DNA of 64,000 bases from Hyphomicrobium denitrificans ATCC 51888. GTDB taxonomy: Bacteria; Pseudomonadota; Alphaproteobacteria; Rhizobiales; Hyphomicrobiaceae. Below, piece by piece: positions 28,104-38,047 of this stretch. The number at the start of each line of letters is the position of its first letter. Position 1 is the stretch's first letter. The translations under genes were made by a program, and so were the position numbers. The notes below the pieces were generated by a model. It made no database searches. It was given only the letters and a program-made list of their open reading frames with translations, and was not told the origin of the DNA. Location: NCBI RefSeq assembly GCF_000143145.1, contig NC_014313.1:1054001-1118000 (forward strand), written 5' to 3'.

Positions 28104-28784
28104 ATGGCTGAGAAAGACAAACCAGCGAAAGCTGCAAAGCCGCAAGGCGCGGCTGCCCAGGGCGGCGCCGCGAAGAAGGCGAAAGCCGCGAAGGCTGCTG
28201 CCTCCGAGCCGCGCGCTCCCGCAGCGCCGCGTCCGAAGGACTACAAGCCGCGTCTCAAAGCGCATTACGAGAAAGTCGTCCGCGACGCGCTGAAGGAAAA
28301 GTTCGGCTACGCGAACGTCATGCAGATTCCGCGCATCGAGAAGATCGTGCTCAACATGGGCGTCGGCGAAGCTGTCAACGATCGCAAGAAAGTCGACAAC
28401 GCGGCGACCGACCTCGGTTTGATCTCCGGTCAGAAGCCCGTCGTGACCCGCGCCCGCAAGGCGATCGCGACCTACAAGCTGCGTGAAGGCATGGCGATCG
28501 GCGCCAAGGTCACGCTGCGCGGCGACCGCATGTATGAATTCCTCGACCGCTTCGTCACGATCGCGCTGCCGCGCGTGAAGGACTTCCGCGGTCTGAACCC
28601 GAAGAGCTTCGACGGCCGCGGCAACTACGCGACCGGCCTCAAGGAGCATCTCGTGTTCCCCGAGATCGACTACGACAAGGTCGACAACGTTCTGGGTCTC
28701 GACGTGATCGTTTGCACGTCGGCCCGCACTGATGATGAAGCCCGTGAATTGCTCAAGGGCTTCAACTTCCCGTTCCGTAGCTAG
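28104..28784 (+). CDS. rplE: 50S ribosomal protein L5 with long N-terminal extension
   Basis: 226 residues against about 180 in most bacteria. The first 47 residues are an Ala/Lys/Pro-rich extension with no predicted fold ([19 protein letters not shown] and similar). The regular L5 starts at [21 protein letters not shown] and continues with [18 protein letters not shown] and the P-site loop [15 protein letters not shown]5 contacts 5S rRNA and P-site tRNA. No alternative start exists inside the extension, and the ATG at 28104 directly follows rplX, so the extension is probably translated. Confidence 0.95.
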   Translation: MAEKDKPAKAAKPQGAAAQGGAAKKAKAAKAAASEPRAPAAPRPKDYKPRLKAHYEKVVRDALKEKFGYANVMQIPRIEKIVLNMGVGEAVNDRKKVDNAATDLGLISGQKPVVTRARKAIATYKLREGMAIGAKVTLRGDRMYEFLDRFVTIALPRVKDFRGLNPKSFDGRGNYATGLKEHLVFPEIDYDKVDNVLGLDVIVCTSARTDDEARELLKGFNFPFRS

Positions 28785-28828
28785 AGGACCTCGGCGACAG
28801 AAGCCGAAAGGCCTTTGGAGGAGAAGAA

Positions 28829-29134
28829 ATGGCAAAGACCAGTTCGATCGAAAAGAACAACCGCCGGCGCAAGATGGCGCTGGCACAGGCTCCGAAGCGC
28901 AAGCGTCTCAAAGACCTTGCCAAGGATAAGACGAAGACGCCGGAAGAGCGCTTCGCCGCACGGCTGAAGCTCGCCGAGATGCCGCGTAACGGCTCGAAGG
29001 TCCGCGTCCGCAACCGCTGTGAAATCACCGGCCGCCCGCGCGGCAACTACCGCAAGCTCAAGATGTGCCGCAACCAGCTCCGTGAGCTGGCGAGCCAGGG
29101 GCGTATCCCGGGCATGGTCAAGTCGAGCTGGTAA
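28829..29134 (+). CDS. rpsN: 30S ribosomal protein S14
   Basis: 101 residues, the long zinc-free type. [16 protein letters not shown] and the C-terminal [25 protein letters not shown] motif are present, and the CxxC pairs of the zinc form are absent. It has a GGAGGAG site 44 bases after the rplE stop. S14 completes the 30S head. Confidence 0.97.
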   Translation: MAKTSSIEKNNRRRKMALAQAPKRKRLKDLAKDKTKTPEERFAARLKLAEMPRNGSKVRVRNRCEITGRPRGNYRKLKMCRNQLRELASQGRIPGMVKSSW

Positions 29135-29146
29135 AAGGAACGCACG

Positions 29147-29545
29147 ATGTCCGTGAATGATCCATTGGGCGATATGCTGACACGTATCCGGAACGCGCAG
29201 ATGCGCCGCCGGCCGAAAGTCGCAACACCTGCTTCAAACCTCCGCGCGCGCGTCCTCGACGTGCTCGCCGATGAAGGCTACATCCGTGGCTACAGCCGCG
29301 TCGAACTGAAGGGTGAAATCCCGCAGTTCGAGATCGAGCTGAAGTATTACAATGGCCAGCCTGCGATCCGCGAGATCGAGCGTATCTCGAAGCCGGGACG
29401 CCGCGTTTACTCGCCCGTCAAGGATATCCCGACGGTGGCGAACGGTTTGGGCGTTGCAATTCTGTCGACGCCGAAGGGCGTGATGTCGGACTCGAAGGCG
29501 CGCGAAGCGAACGTCGGCGGCGAAGTCATCTGCAGCATCTTCTAA
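29147..29545 (+). CDS. rpsH: 30S ribosomal protein S8
   Basis: 132 residues. [21 protein letters not shown] and the final [20 protein letters not shown] segment match S8, a central-domain 16S binder that represses the spc operon in E. coli. The protein ends in the standard GGEVICSIF. The gene lies 12 bases after rpsN. Confidence 0.97.
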   Translation: MSVNDPLGDMLTRIRNAQMRRRPKVATPASNLRARVLDVLADEGYIRGYSRVELKGEIPQFEIELKYYNGQPAIREIERISKPGRRVYSPVKDIPTVANGLGVAILSTPKGVMSDSKAREANVGGEVICSIF

Positions 29546-29592
29546 GGCTATGGCCGGCACGCCGGCCGAACGAAACAAGGTTTTGAGAAGTC

Positions 29593-30135
29593 ATGTCGCG
29601 CATCGGTAAAAAGCCCGTCCCCGTCCCGTCCAATGTGACGGCGACGATCAGCGGCCAGACCGTGAAAATGAAAGGCCCGAAGGGCGAACTCGCCTTTACG
29701 GTTCCTGACGCCTTGAAGGTGCAGCGTACGGACGAGGGGATCGATATCTCGCTCCTCGAGGATTCCAAGCTCGCACGTTCGAAATGGGGTATGTCGCGGA
29801 CGCAGATCGCGAACCTCATCAAGGGCGTCACGGAAGGCTACCAGCAGGATCTCGAGATCCACGGCGTCGGCTTCAAGGCGGCGATGAAGGGCAAGGACAC
29901 CCTTACCCTTTCGGTCGGCTACAGCCACGACGTCGTGCTGAAGGTTCCGGCCGGCGTCGAAGTCAAGGTCGGCGGCGCCAAGCAGGAGCTTCTGTCGGTG
30001 TCCGGTATCGACAAGCAGGCGGTCGGCGAGATGGCGTCGGTGATCCGCGCGTCTCGCAAGCCCGAACCCTACCAGGGCAAGGGCGTGCGCTATAAAGGCG
30101 AATACATCTTCCGCAAGGAAGGCAAGAAGAAGTAG
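29593..30135 (+). CDS. rplF: 50S ribosomal protein L6
   Basis: 180 residues. [19 protein letters not shown] and the C-terminal [18 protein letters not shown] are diagnostic. L6 supports the sarcin-ricin region where elongation factors bind. The start lies 47 bases after rpsH and its stop is 11 bases before rplR. Confidence 0.97.
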   Translation: MSRIGKKPVPVPSNVTATISGQTVKMKGPKGELAFTVPDALKVQRTDEGIDISLLEDSKLARSKWGMSRTQIANLIKGVTEGYQQDLEIHGVGFKAAMKGKDTLTLSVGYSHDVVLKVPAGVEVKVGGAKQELLSVSGIDKQAVGEMASVIRASRKPEPYQGKGVRYKGEYIFRKEGKKK

Positions 30136-30146
30136 GAACGGCAACG

Positions 30147-30509
30147 ATGGCCAACATCAACGACAAATTCAAGAACCGCAAAGCGCGCGTTCGCCGGTCT
30201 TTGAAGAAGAGCGCGAACGGCCGTCCCCGGCTCTCGATTCACCGCTCGTCGGAGAACATCTACGCTCAGGTGATCGACGACGTGAAGGGCGTGACACTCG
30301 CCGCGGCTTCGACGCTCGAGAAGGACGTCAAGAGTTCGGGCAAGACCGGCGCGGACAAGGCTGCGGCTGCGGCCGTCGGCAAGCTTGTCGCCGAACGTGC
30401 CGTCAAGGCCGGCGTCACCGAGGTCATTTTCGATCGCGGCGGCTTTCTCTTTCATGGGCGCGTGAAAGCGCTCGCCGATGCCGCCCGCGAAGGCGGATTG
30501 AAGTTTTAA
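30147..30509 (+). CDS. rplR: 50S ribosomal protein L18
   Basis: 120 residues. The basic N-terminus ([35 protein letters not shown]) and [23 protein letters not shown] are conserved. L18 binds 5S rRNA with L5. It is followed by rpsE after 21 bases. Confidence 0.97.
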   Translation: MANINDKFKNRKARVRRSLKKSANGRPRLSIHRSSENIYAQVIDDVKGVTLAAASTLEKDVKSSGKTGADKAAAAAVGKLVAERAVKAGVTEVIFDRGGFLFHGRVKALADAAREGGLKF

Positions 30510-30530
30510 AGACCCGAGAGGAACGAAATC

Positions 30531-31106
30531 GTGGCACGTGGACCCCAGAGAGACCGTGGCAGAGACCGCGAGGAGCGCGACAGCGAGTTCACCGATAAGC
30601 TGGTGCACATCAATCGCGTCGCCAAGGTCGTCAAGGGCGGCAAGCGGTTCGGCTTCGCCGCGCTCGTCGTCGTCGGCGATCTGAAGGGTCGCGTCGGTTA
30701 CGGGCATGGCAAGGCGCGCGAAGTGCCGGAAGCCATCCGCAAGGCGACGGAAGGTGCGAAGCGCAACCTGCTCCGCGTGCCGCTTCGCGATGCGCGTACG
30801 CTGCATCACGATAGCGTCGGACGTCACGGATCGGGCAAGGTCGTTCTCCGCGCCGCGCCTGCCGGTACCGGCATCATCGCGGGCGGCGCCATGCGCGCCG
30901 TGTTCGAGATGGTCGGCGTGCATGACGTCGTCGCCAAGTCGATGGGCTCGACGAACCCGTATAACGTCGTCCGCGCTACGTTCGACGCTCTCAAGGCGCA
31001 GGAAAATCCCCGCGCCGTTGCGGCCCGCCGCAACAAGAAGGTTTCCGACATCGTGTCGCGTCGCCGTGATGGCTCGGCTGCCGCCGATGCCGGCGCTGAC
31101 GCCTAA
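30531..31106 (+). CDS. rpsE: 30S ribosomal protein S5
   Basis: 191 residues. The double-stranded RNA-binding fold begins at [28 protein letters not shown], and the C-terminal half holds [21 protein letters not shown]. It uses a GTG start (30531) with GAGAGGAA just upstream. The final 20 residues form an Arg/Ala-rich tail. S5 contributes to decoding accuracy. Confidence 0.97.
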   Translation: MARGPQRDRGRDREERDSEFTDKLVHINRVAKVVKGGKRFGFAALVVVGDLKGRVGYGHGKAREVPEAIRKATEGAKRNLLRVPLRDARTLHHDSVGRHGSGKVVLRAAPAGTGIIAGGAMRAVFEMVGVHDVVAKSMGSTNPYNVVRATFDALKAQENPRAVAARRNKKVSDIVSRRRDGSAAADAGADA

Positions 31107-31161
31107 AAAGTATGGCGGAGTGGCCGGAGTGCCGCTTCACAAATGGACTTGAGGTAACGAT

Positions 31162-31353
31162 ATGGCGGCTAAGAAAACGATCACATTGGAGCAGGTTCGC
31201 AGCACGAACCGTCGCCCCGAGCGGCAGACCGAGACGCTGATTGGTCTCGGACTCAACAAGATTGGCCGCAAATCGACGCTCGAAGATACGCCGGCCGTGC
31301 GTGGCATGCTGAAGAAAGTTCAGCATCTCGTGCAGGTCGTAGAAGGGAAATAA
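31162..31353 (+). CDS. rpmD: 50S ribosomal protein L30
   Basis: 63 residues. [32 protein letters not shown] and the terminal [13 protein letters not shown] match bacterial L30. It lies 55 bases after rpsE and five bases before rplO. Confidence 0.95.
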   Translation: MAAKKTITLEQVRSTNRRPERQTETLIGLGLNKIGRKSTLEDTPAVRGMLKKVQHLVQVVEGK

Positions 31354-31358
31354 CGACT

Positions 31359-31910
31359 ATGCGGCTCAACGGCATCAAAGATAATCCGGGTTCGAAGAAG
31401 ACGCGCGTCCGCATCGGTCGCGGTATCGGCTCGGGTCTCGGCAAGATGGGTGGCCGCGGCGGCAAGGGCCAGACGGCCCGTACCGGCGTTGCCATCGGCG
31501 GCTTCGAAGGCGGTCAGATGCCGCTCCATCGCCGTCTGCCGAAGCGCGGCTTCAACAAGTGGCGCCCCGAGGATTTCAACGAGATCAACGTCGGCACGCT
31601 GCAGCAGGCGATCGACGATAAGCGTCTCGACGGCTCGAAGCCGCTCGATCTCGCCACATTGGTCGCAGCTGGTATCGTTCGTCGTCCCAAGGATGGCGTG
31701 CGCTTGCTCGGCGACGGCGAAATCAAGGCGAAGATCTCGATCACCGTCAATCACGCGACGCAGAAGGCGAAAGCCGCCGTCGAAAAGGCCGGTGGCAGCA
31801 TCAGCCTGATCGAACGCAAGGTGATTGCGGCCGACGAAGAGAAGCGCAAAAAATCTGCGGCGAAGAAAGTAGCTTCGGGCAAGAAGCCGGCCGCGAAAAC
31901 CGAGGAATAA
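31359..31910 (+). CDS. rplO: 50S ribosomal protein L15 with basic tail
   Basis: 183 residues. The Gly-rich N-terminus (GSKKTRVRIGRGIGSGLGKMGGRGGKGQ) and the globular domain (FNEINVGTLQQAI) are typical. The last 25 or so residues form a Lys/Ala tail (KRKKSAAKKVASGKKPAAK), longer than in E. coli. L15 is a late-assembly hub. The gene ends the ribosomal part of the spc set before secY. Confidence 0.96.
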   Translation: MRLNGIKDNPGSKKTRVRIGRGIGSGLGKMGGRGGKGQTARTGVAIGGFEGGQMPLHRRLPKRGFNKWRPEDFNEINVGTLQQAIDDKRLDGSKPLDLATLVAAGIVRRPKDGVRLLGDGEIKAKISITVNHATQKAKAAVEKAGGSISLIERKVIAADEEKRKKSAAKKVASGKKPAAKTEE

Positions 31911-31918
31911 CGATCGCG

Positions 31919-31945
31919 CGGGAGACGATAGCGCGTCGTTCTCCC
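31919..31945 (+). promoter_or_regulatory. Hairpin in the rplO-secY gap
   Basis: CGGGAGACGA and TCGTTCTCCCG pair around a TAGCGCG loop with one bulged T, nine bases after the rplO stop. There is no T-tract. It may tune expression of secY relative to the ribosomal genes or protect the upstream mRNA end. Confidence 0.35.
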
Positions 31946-32050
31946 GTGTGCTCGTATCCGGACCGAGGCTCGCGCATGATCGCGGGCATCAGGTCTAGGC
32001 TGACGTGTTGCTTCCAAAAGCACCGCGACGGCGCTTAGGAGAAGACAGCA

Positions 32051-33394
32051 ATGGTTTCCGCTGCCGAGCAGCTCGCTTCGAACCTGAATTTTAGCGCTTT
32101 CGCGAAGGCGGAGGATCTGAAGCGGCGCCTGTGGTTCACCCTGGGCGCCCTCATCGTCTATCGCCTCGGCACTTTCATTCCGATGCCCGGCATCAATCCG
32201 GCGGCGTTCGCCGAGACGTTCAAGTCGCAGGCCGGCGGCATCCTAGGCATGTTCAACATGTTCTCGGGCGGCGCCCTGGAACGTCTTGCGATTTTCGCGC
32301 TGAACATCATGCCGTACATCTCGGCGTCGATCATCATGCAGTTGATGACGTCGATCTCGCCGAAGCTCGAAGCCTTGAAAAAGGAAGGCGAGGCGGGCCG
32401 CAAGCAGATCAACCAGTATACGCGCTATCTGACGGTCGTTCTGGCAGCGCTGCAGGCGTACGGAATCGCGGTCGGTCTCGAGGGTTCGCAGAACTCTGCT
32501 GGCGCGGTCGTGCTGGATCCGGGCTTGTTCTTCCGCGCGACGACGGTCATCACGCTGGTCGGCGGCACCGTGTTCCTGATGTGGCTCGGTGAACAGGTGA
32601 CGCAGCGCGGCGTCGGCAACGGCACGTCCTTGATCATTTTTGCCGGTATCGTCGCCGGACTTCCGGGCGCAGTCGTGCAGCTTTTCGAGCTGTCGCGCAC
32701 GGGCTCGATTTCCCCGGCCATCCTGCTGTTCTTTATCGTTCTCGCGCTTGCTGTCGTCGCGGCGATCGTGTTCTGCGAACAGGCTCAGAGACGGCTGCTG
32801 GTGCAGTATCCGAAACGCCAGGTCGGCAACAAGATGTTCCAGGGGGAAGCCTCGCATCTGCCTTTGAAGCTCAACCCGTCGGGCGTCATTCCGCCGATCT
32901 TCGCCTCGTCGCTGCTGCTGCTGCCGATCACCGTCGCGCAGTTCACGGCGGGCCAGGGGCCGGAGTGGCTGAATACCGCCGTCGCGATGCTCGGCAGCGG
33001 CCAGCCGTTGCATCTGTTTATCTATGCGGCGATGATCATCTTCTTCACGTTCTTCTACACGGCTGTCGTCATCAATCCGAAAGAGACGGCCGACAACCTT
33101 CGCAAATACGGCGGCTTTCTGCCTGGCATTCGTCCCGGCGAGAAGACCGCGGAATACATCGACTACGTGATGACCCGCATTACCGTCGTCGGCGCTCTTT
33201 ATCTGGCTGCAGTCTGCGTCCTGCCTGAAATTCTGACGTCGTACGCTGGCATTCCTCTCTACTTCGGCGGCACATCGCTGCTGATCGCGGTCAGCGTGAC
33301 GATGGATACGGTGTCTCAGGTCCAGGGCCATCTCATCGCCCAACAGTATGAAGGCCTGATCAAGAAGGCCAAGCTTCGTGGGACACGCCGATGA
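32051..33394 (+). CDS. secY: Preprotein translocase subunit SecY
   Basis: 447 residues with ten hydrophobic spans. Signatures include [13 protein letters not shown] near the first span, the plug region [33 protein letters not shown] and the cytosolic loop [34 protein letters not shown]. SecY is the protein-conducting channel in the inner membrane, with SecE encoded at 4.7 kb. Its stop overlaps the adk start by four bases. Confidence 0.98.
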   Translation: MVSAAEQLASNLNFSAFAKAEDLKRRLWFTLGALIVYRLGTFIPMPGINPAAFAETFKSQAGGILGMFNMFSGGALERLAIFALNIMPYISASIIMQLMTSISPKLEALKKEGEAGRKQINQYTRYLTVVLAALQAYGIAVGLEGSQNSAGAVVLDPGLFFRATTVITLVGGTVFLMWLGEQVTQRGVGNGTSLIIFAGIVAGLPGAVVQLFELSRTGSISPAILLFFIVLALAVVAAIVFCEQAQRRLLVQYPKRQVGNKMFQGEASHLPLKLNPSGVIPPIFASSLLLLPITVAQFTAGQGPEWLNTAVAMLGSGQPLHLFIYAAMIIFFTFFYTAVVINPKETADNLRKYGGFLPGIRPGEKTAEYIDYVMTRITVVGALYLAAVCVLPEILTSYAGIPLYFGGTSLLIAVSVTMDTVSQVQGHLIAQQYEGLIKKAKLRGTRR

Positions 33395-33984
33395 TCCTGA
33401 TGCTGCTCGGCCCGCCTGGTGCGGGTAAGGGAACACAGTCTCAGCAGATTTCCGAGAAGCTCGGTATTCCTCAGCTTTCGACCGGTGACATGCTACGGGC
33501 GGCCGTCAAGGCGGAGACGCCGGTCGGCCTCAAGGCCAAGCAGGTCATGGCATCAGGCGGTCTTGTCAGCGATGAGATCGTCATCGGCATCATCGCGGAC
33601 CGGATTTCCGAAGCTGATTGCAGCAAGGGCTTCATTCTCGACGGCTTCCCGCGCACGCTGGCTCAGGCCGACGCGCTCGATAAGCTTCTGAAGTCCAAGG
33701 GCCGCAAAATCGACTGCGTGATCGAGCTCAAGGTCGACGACGGCAAGCTGGTCGACCGCATCGAAAATCGCGCCCGCGAGACTCTGGCGGCTGGCGGCAC
33801 GGTACGCGCGGACGATAACGCCGAAGCGCTCAAAACGCGCCTGATGGCCTACTACCGCGAGACGGCGCCGATCATTGGTTACTATTTCGCCCACGGTCTG
33901 CTGAAATCGATCGACGGGATGGCTCCGATCGCCGAAGTCAGCCAGCAAATCGATGAAATTCTGAACAAATACCAGGTGGCTTAA
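33391..33984 (+). CDS. adk: Adenylate kinase, short form
   Basis: 197 residues. The P-loop GPPGAGKGT occupies residues 7-15, followed by the AMP-site ISTGDMLR-type motif ([11 protein letters not shown]) and the nucleoside-binding [10 protein letters not shown]. The LID is the short type without the zinc-binding insertion, as in other alphaproteobacteria. It interconverts ATP, AMP and ADP in the cytosol. The ATGA overlap with secY indicates translational coupling. A 239-base gap without a gene follows. Confidence 0.97.
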   Translation: MILMLLGPPGAGKGTQSQQISEKLGIPQLSTGDMLRAAVKAETPVGLKAKQVMASGGLVSDEIVIGIIADRISEADCSKGFILDGFPRTLAQADALDKLLKSKGRKIDCVIELKVDDGKLVDRIENRARETLAAGGTVRADDNAEALKTRLMAYYRETAPIIGYYFAHGLLKSIDGMAPIAEVSQQIDEILNKYQVA

Positions 33985-34223
33985 GGTAAAAAGCGAGCAT
34001 TGACGGAAGGGAGCGACCGAGCTAAAACAGCCCACTTTTCTTTTAGGGCTCAACTTGATCCGGACCTGGGCGGTAGCTCCGGTTTCGCGATCGTTGCGCC
34101 TATTGGCTTTTGAGGATTGGCAAGAACGCTGCAACGCGTTCCGGTAGCTTCAGAAATCGAAATTCGACCAAACACGTTTGAACAAGACGAAACAAAACGA
34201 CGAGATAAAGTCAGGAGACCGAA

Positions 34224-34601
34224 GTGGCCCGCATCGCAGGCGTCAACATTCCTACCGGCAAGCGTGTCGAAATCGCGCTGCGTTACATCCATGGCATCGG
34301 CCCCAAATTCTCGAAAGAGATTTGCGCGAAATGCAGCATCCCGGCTGAGCGCCGCGTCAACCAGTTGACGGACGCCGAAGTGCTGCAGATCCGCGAGACG
34401 ATCGACCGCGATTACACCGTCGAAGGTGATCTTCGCCGCGAAGTGCAGACGAACATCAAGCGTCTGATGGACCTCGGTTGCTACCGCGGTCTGCGCCACC
34501 GCAAGGGCCTCCCGGTCCGCGGCCAGCGCACGCACACGAACGCTCGCACCCGCAAGGGCAAGGCCGTTCCGATCGCCGGTAAGAAGAAGGCGACGAAGTA
34601 G
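34224..34601 (+). CDS. rpsM: 30S ribosomal protein S13
   Basis: 125 residues. [25 protein letters not shown] and the C-terminal [24 protein letters not shown] are typical. It uses a GTG start (34224) with CAGGAG about seven bases upstream. S13 forms head bridges to the 50S subunit. rpmJ, which precedes rpsM in enterobacteria, is absent here. Confidence 0.97.
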   Translation: MARIAGVNIPTGKRVEIALRYIHGIGPKFSKEICAKCSIPAERRVNQLTDAEVLQIRETIDRDYTVEGDLRREVQTNIKRLMDLGCYRGLRHRKGLPVRGQRTHTNARTRKGKAVPIAGKKKATK

Positions 34602-34690
34602 TTCGGCGCGATATCGCATTCGCACCTCCGTCGAGGCGCACAAACTGAATTTTCGCCTCGGCATCGGAGAGGCTAGGAGTAACGGACGCA

Positions 34691-35092
34691 ATGGCCAAAG
34701 AAGCAAGTGCAGCGCGCGGCAAAGTCAAAAAGCGCGAGAAGAAGAACATCACGTCGGGCGTCGCTCACGTGAATGCTTCCTTCAACAATACGATGATCAC
34801 GATCACGGACGCTCAGGGCAACACGATTGCCTGGTCGTCGTCGGGCACCAAGGGCTTCAAGGGATCGCGCAAGTCGACGCCGTATGCGGCGCAGATCGCG
34901 GCCGAAGACGCCGGCCGCAAGGCGCAGGAGCACGGCATGAAGGTGCTCGAAGTCGAAGTCTGCGGTCCGGGCTCGGGCCGTGAGTCGGCGCTGCGTGCGC
35001 TGCAGTCCGTCGGCTTCCAGATCACCTCGATCCGCGACGTGACGCCGATCCCGCACAACGGCTGCCGCCCGCGCAAGCGCCGCCGCGTCTAA
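34691..35092 (+). CDS. rpsK: 30S ribosomal protein S11
   Basis: 133 residues. The basic N-terminus ([30 protein letters not shown]) and the end [22 protein letters not shown] ([18 protein letters not shown]) are diagnostic. S11 shapes the mRNA path near the Shine-Dalgarno helix. rpsD, which follows it in E. coli, is missing, as usual in alphaproteobacteria, and rpoA comes next. Confidence 0.97.
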   Translation: MAKEASAARGKVKKREKKNITSGVAHVNASFNNTMITITDAQGNTIAWSSSGTKGFKGSRKSTPYAAQIAAEDAGRKAQEHGMKVLEVEVCGPGSGRESALRALQSVGFQITSIRDVTPIPHNGCRPRKRRRV

Positions 35093-35196
35093 GAGATCAT
35101 CGATCGCGCGCCGCTTTCCGGCGCGCTGACGCATGTTACCGCTTAAGAGATTCCGCGGCCCGCTCCCCCGTCCGCGCATAATTGACGAGGTATCTC

Positions 35197-36219
35197 GTGA
35201 ACGTTCTGCAGAAGAACTGGCAAGACCTGATCAAGCCCTCGAAGCTTGAGATCCAGACGGGCCGCGATCGCTCGCGCATCGCGACGGTCGTCGCAGAGCC
35301 GCTCGAGCGCGGCTTCGGCATGACGCTCGGCAACGCGCTGCGCCGCGTGCTGCTGTCGTCGCTGCAAGGCGCCGCCATCAAGACGGTGCAGATCGACGGC
35401 GTGCTGCATGAGTTCTCGTCCGTCCCGGGTGTCCGCGAAGACGTCACGAACATCATCCTGAACATCAAGGAAATCGCGCTGCGCATCCACTCGGAAGGCG
35501 TGAAGCGCATGGTGCTCAAGAAGGAAGGCGCCGGCCCCGTCACCGCGGGCGACATCGAAGCATCGTCCGAAGTCGAAGTCCTGAATCCGGACCACGTGAT
35601 CTGCCACCTCGACCAGGGCGCATCGATCCGTATGGAATTCACGGCCGACATGGGCAAGGGCTACGTCGCGTCCGACCGCAACCGTCCGGAAGACGCGCCG
35701 ATCGGCTTGATCCCGGTCGACAGCCTCTACTCGCCGGTGAAGAAGGTTTCGTACAAGGTCGAGAATACGCGCGAAGGCCAGATCCTCGATTACGATAAGC
35801 TGACGATGGTCGTCGAGACGGATGGCTCGGTTCGTCCCGAGGATGCCGTCGCGCTTGCCGCTCGCATTCTGCAGGATCAGCTCGCAGTCTTCATCAACTT
35901 CGAAGAGCCGAAGAAGGCGCAGGAAGAGCAGCGTCATCCGGAGCTGGCGTTCAACGCCGCGCTTCTCAAGAAGGTCGACGAGCTCGAGCTTTCGGTGCGT
36001 TCCGCGAACTGCCTGAAGAACGACAACATCGTCTACATCGGCGACCTGATCCAGAAGACGGAAGCCGAGATGCTGCGCACGCCGAACTTCGGGCGCAAGT
36101 CGCTCAACGAGATCAAGGAAGTGCTGGCCACGATGGGCCTGCATCTTGGTATGGAAGTGCCGAACTGGCCGCCGGACAACATCGACGAGCTGGCGAAGCG
36201 CTTCGAAGACCAATACTGA
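35197..36219 (+). CDS. rpoA: DNA-directed RNA polymerase subunit alpha
   Basis: 340 residues. The N-terminal dimerisation domain carries [22 protein letters not shown] and the C-terminal domain (about 255-325) carries [22 protein letters not shown] and [12 protein letters not shown], the UP-element and activator surface. GTG 35197 is chosen because GACGAGG ends six bases upstream and MNVLQKNW matches relatives. An in-frame TTG at 35182 is the alternative. It is followed by the palindromic TAGGGA element before rplQ. Confidence 0.97.
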   Translation: MNVLQKNWQDLIKPSKLEIQTGRDRSRIATVVAEPLERGFGMTLGNALRRVLLSSLQGAAIKTVQIDGVLHEFSSVPGVREDVTNIILNIKEIALRIHSEGVKRMVLKKEGAGPVTAGDIEASSEVEVLNPDHVICHLDQGASIRMEFTADMGKGYVASDRNRPEDAPIGLIPVDSLYSPVKKVSYKVENTREGQILDYDKLTMVVETDGSVRPEDAVALAARILQDQLAVFINFEEPKKAQEEQRHPELAFNAALLKKVDELELSVRSANCLKNDNIVYIGDLIQKTEAEMLRTPNFGRKSLNEIKEVLATMGLHLGMEVPNWPPDNIDELAKRFEDQY

Positions 36220-36221
36220 TT

Positions 36222-36279
36222 TAGGGATTAGGTTTTAGGGACTAGGGAATAATCCCTATTCCCTCATCCCTAGTCCCTA
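36222..36279. repeat. TAGGGA palindromic repeat between rpoA and rplQ, copy 2
   Basis: TAGGGACTAGGGA (36236-36248) and TCCCTAGTCCCTA (36267-36279) form a perfect 13-base stem. The loop holds a competing inner palindrome (AGGGAATA/TATTCCCT). A further TAGGGATTAGG unit precedes it. The wording matches the G-rich repeat at 2.1 kb. It lies inside the alpha operon and must be transcribed, so it is probably a dispersed repeat, possibly affecting rplQ expression. Confidence 0.65.
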
Positions 36280-36337
36280 TCAAAAGGCGAGGCCGTAGAA
36301 CCTCCCAAAAACAATCTCACAACAAAGGAACACTACG

Positions 36338-36766
36338 ATGCGACACAAGAAACTCGGCCGCCGTTTCGGCCGTCACGTCGGGCACCGCCAGGCAATGTTC
36401 TCGAACCTTGCTGCTGCCCTCATCAAGCACGAACAGATCATCACGACGCTGCCGAAGGCGAAGGACCTGAAGCGCGTTGTCGACAAGTACATCACGCTCG
36501 CCAAGCGCGGCGACTTGAACTCGCGCCGTCTCGCGGCAGCGCGCCTTCGCGACGAAGATCAGGTCAAGAAGCTCTTCGACGTGCTCGCGGCCCGCTACAA
36601 GGATCGCAACGGCGGCTACACGCGCGTGCTCAAAGCCGGCTTCCGTTATGGCGACGCGTCGCCTCGCGCCGTCATCGAACTCGTCGATCGCGACGAGAGC
36701 GTGAAGGGCGCCGAAGACAAAGCCCGGCACGCAGCTCAGCTTGCTGAGCAGGCCGAGTCCAACTGA
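36338..36766 (+). CDS. rplQ: 50S ribosomal protein L17
   Basis: 142 residues. [34 protein letters not shown] is the typical N-terminus, with [21 protein letters not shown] following. The C-terminal acidic/Ala tail is a little longer than in E. coli. It is the last gene of the ribosomal cluster and is followed by an intrinsic terminator. Confidence 0.97.
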   Translation: MRHKKLGRRFGRHVGHRQAMFSNLAAALIKHEQIITTLPKAKDLKRVVDKYITLAKRGDLNSRRLAAARLRDEDQVKKLFDVLAARYKDRNGGYTRVLKAGFRYGDASPRAVIELVDRDESVKGAEDKARHAAQLAEQAESN

Positions 36767-36796
36767 TCGCCAAGCGGCGACCTTGAGAATTCTGAA

Positions 36797-36830
36797 AACC
36801 CCGGCGCGCAACGCCGGGGTTTTTGTTTTC
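36797..36830 (+). terminator. Intrinsic terminator after rplQ
   Basis: AACCCCGGCG, loop CGCAA and CGCCGGGGTT form a perfect ten-base stem followed by TTTTGTTTT. It lies 30 bases after the rplQ stop and closes the 19-kb ribosomal protein cluster. Confidence 0.9.
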
Positions 36831-36924
36831 GCGCGCCGCTCAATGCAATTGCCTTGCTGTCATCTTCTGGCGGATTATGCCTGCAGAGGCCGCTGGCTCT
36901 GCGGCCGCCATCCGTGGGGACTCA

Positions 36925-37953
36925 ATGCCAACGGAACCTCTGGTCGTCGTGACGGGCGCGTCAGGCCTCGTTGCCAAGTATGTCATCGGCGAATTCCTGA
37001 AGCGCGGTTATCTGGTGCGCGGTACGGTTCGCACGCTGGACAAGGCGGATACGGTGCGCCGGGCGGTGACGCGGCTCGGCTGTGATCCCTCGCAACTTTC
37101 CTTCGCAGTCGCCGATCTCGAGAGCGATGCGGGTTGGGACGATGCCATCGCAGGCGCGGGCATCGTCGTGCATACGGCGTCGCCGTTTCCGATCGCGCAG
37201 CCTGACAATGCGGATGATGTCATCCGCCCGGCACGCGAGGGCACGCTCCGCGTTCTCAAAGCGGCGACGCGCGCGCAGGTGAAGCGCGTGGTGCTGACGT
37301 CTTCGTCGGTTGCGATTTTCTACGGAAGCGGACTGCCGCCGGAGCACATCTATTCCGAAGATGACTTCACCGACGAAACGCGCGCCGGGCTGACGCCCTA
37401 CATCAAGTCGAAGACGATCGCGGAAAAGGCGGCGTGGCAGTTCGTCAAGGAAACCGCGGGCGCGCCGGAGCTGGCGGTCATCAATCCTGCATTCGTGCAA
37501 GGTCCGGCGCTCGACGATGATCTGTCGACGTCGCATGAACTGTTCCGTCTGATGGCGCGCGGGCTTTATCCGGCGGCGCCGCGCATTCGCTTTCCCGTCA
37601 CCGACGTTCGCGACGTTGCGGCGGCGCATGCGGAAACGGCGCTCCGGCCGGAGGCGGCGGGGAAACGCTATCTGATCGGCGAGGGCCAGTTTCGCCTTTA
37701 TGAGCTTGGCCGGGTCCTGGCGCGCGAGCTGCCGGATCTGCGCGGCAAGGTGCCGAAGTTCGAACTGCCGGATGCCGCGGTTCGCGCGCTTGCCGTGTTC
37801 GACAAGCGGTTGCGGACGATCCTCCCTGAGCTTGGGGCTGAGAAAGATTACACAAATGCAAGGGTTCGCACGGACCTCGGGCTGAACCTCCGGAGCGCCG
37901 ACGACGCGGTGACGGCGGCCGTCCGATCATTACGAGACCTTAGGTTGATCTGA
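36925..37953 (+). CDS. NAD(P)-dependent epimerase/dihydroflavonol-reductase-like SDR
   Basis: 342 residues, extended short-chain dehydrogenase. The nucleotide site TGASGLVAKY sits at residues 10-19, the family Ser cluster at TSSSVA (125-130) and the catalytic pair Y159/K163 in YIKSK. The DFR-like motifs (VVHTASPFP, INPAFVQGP) suggest reduction or epimerisation of an aldehyde, ketone or sugar nucleotide. The substrate is unknown. The start MPTEP at 36925 has GGGGA close upstream, and the frame is open to 36823. It is a single gene after the rplQ terminator. Confidence 0.8.
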   Translation: MPTEPLVVVTGASGLVAKYVIGEFLKRGYLVRGTVRTLDKADTVRRAVTRLGCDPSQLSFAVADLESDAGWDDAIAGAGIVVHTASPFPIAQPDNADDVIRPAREGTLRVLKAATRAQVKRVVLTSSSVAIFYGSGLPPEHIYSEDDFTDETRAGLTPYIKSKTIAEKAAWQFVKETAGAPELAVINPAFVQGPALDDDLSTSHELFRLMARGLYPAAPRIRFPVTDVRDVAAAHAETALRPEAAGKRYLIGEGQFRLYELGRVLARELPDLRGKVPKFELPDAAVRALAVFDKRLRTILPELGAEKDYTNARVRTDLGLNLRSADDAVTAAVRSLRDLRLI

Positions 37954-38047
37954 GGCGCGAACCCTACATATTCCTCTGCCATACGAGTCTGGCCGCCGAC
38001 GGATTGTCCCGGCGGCACCTGCAATCGCGCTCATGTGGAGCATTCGG

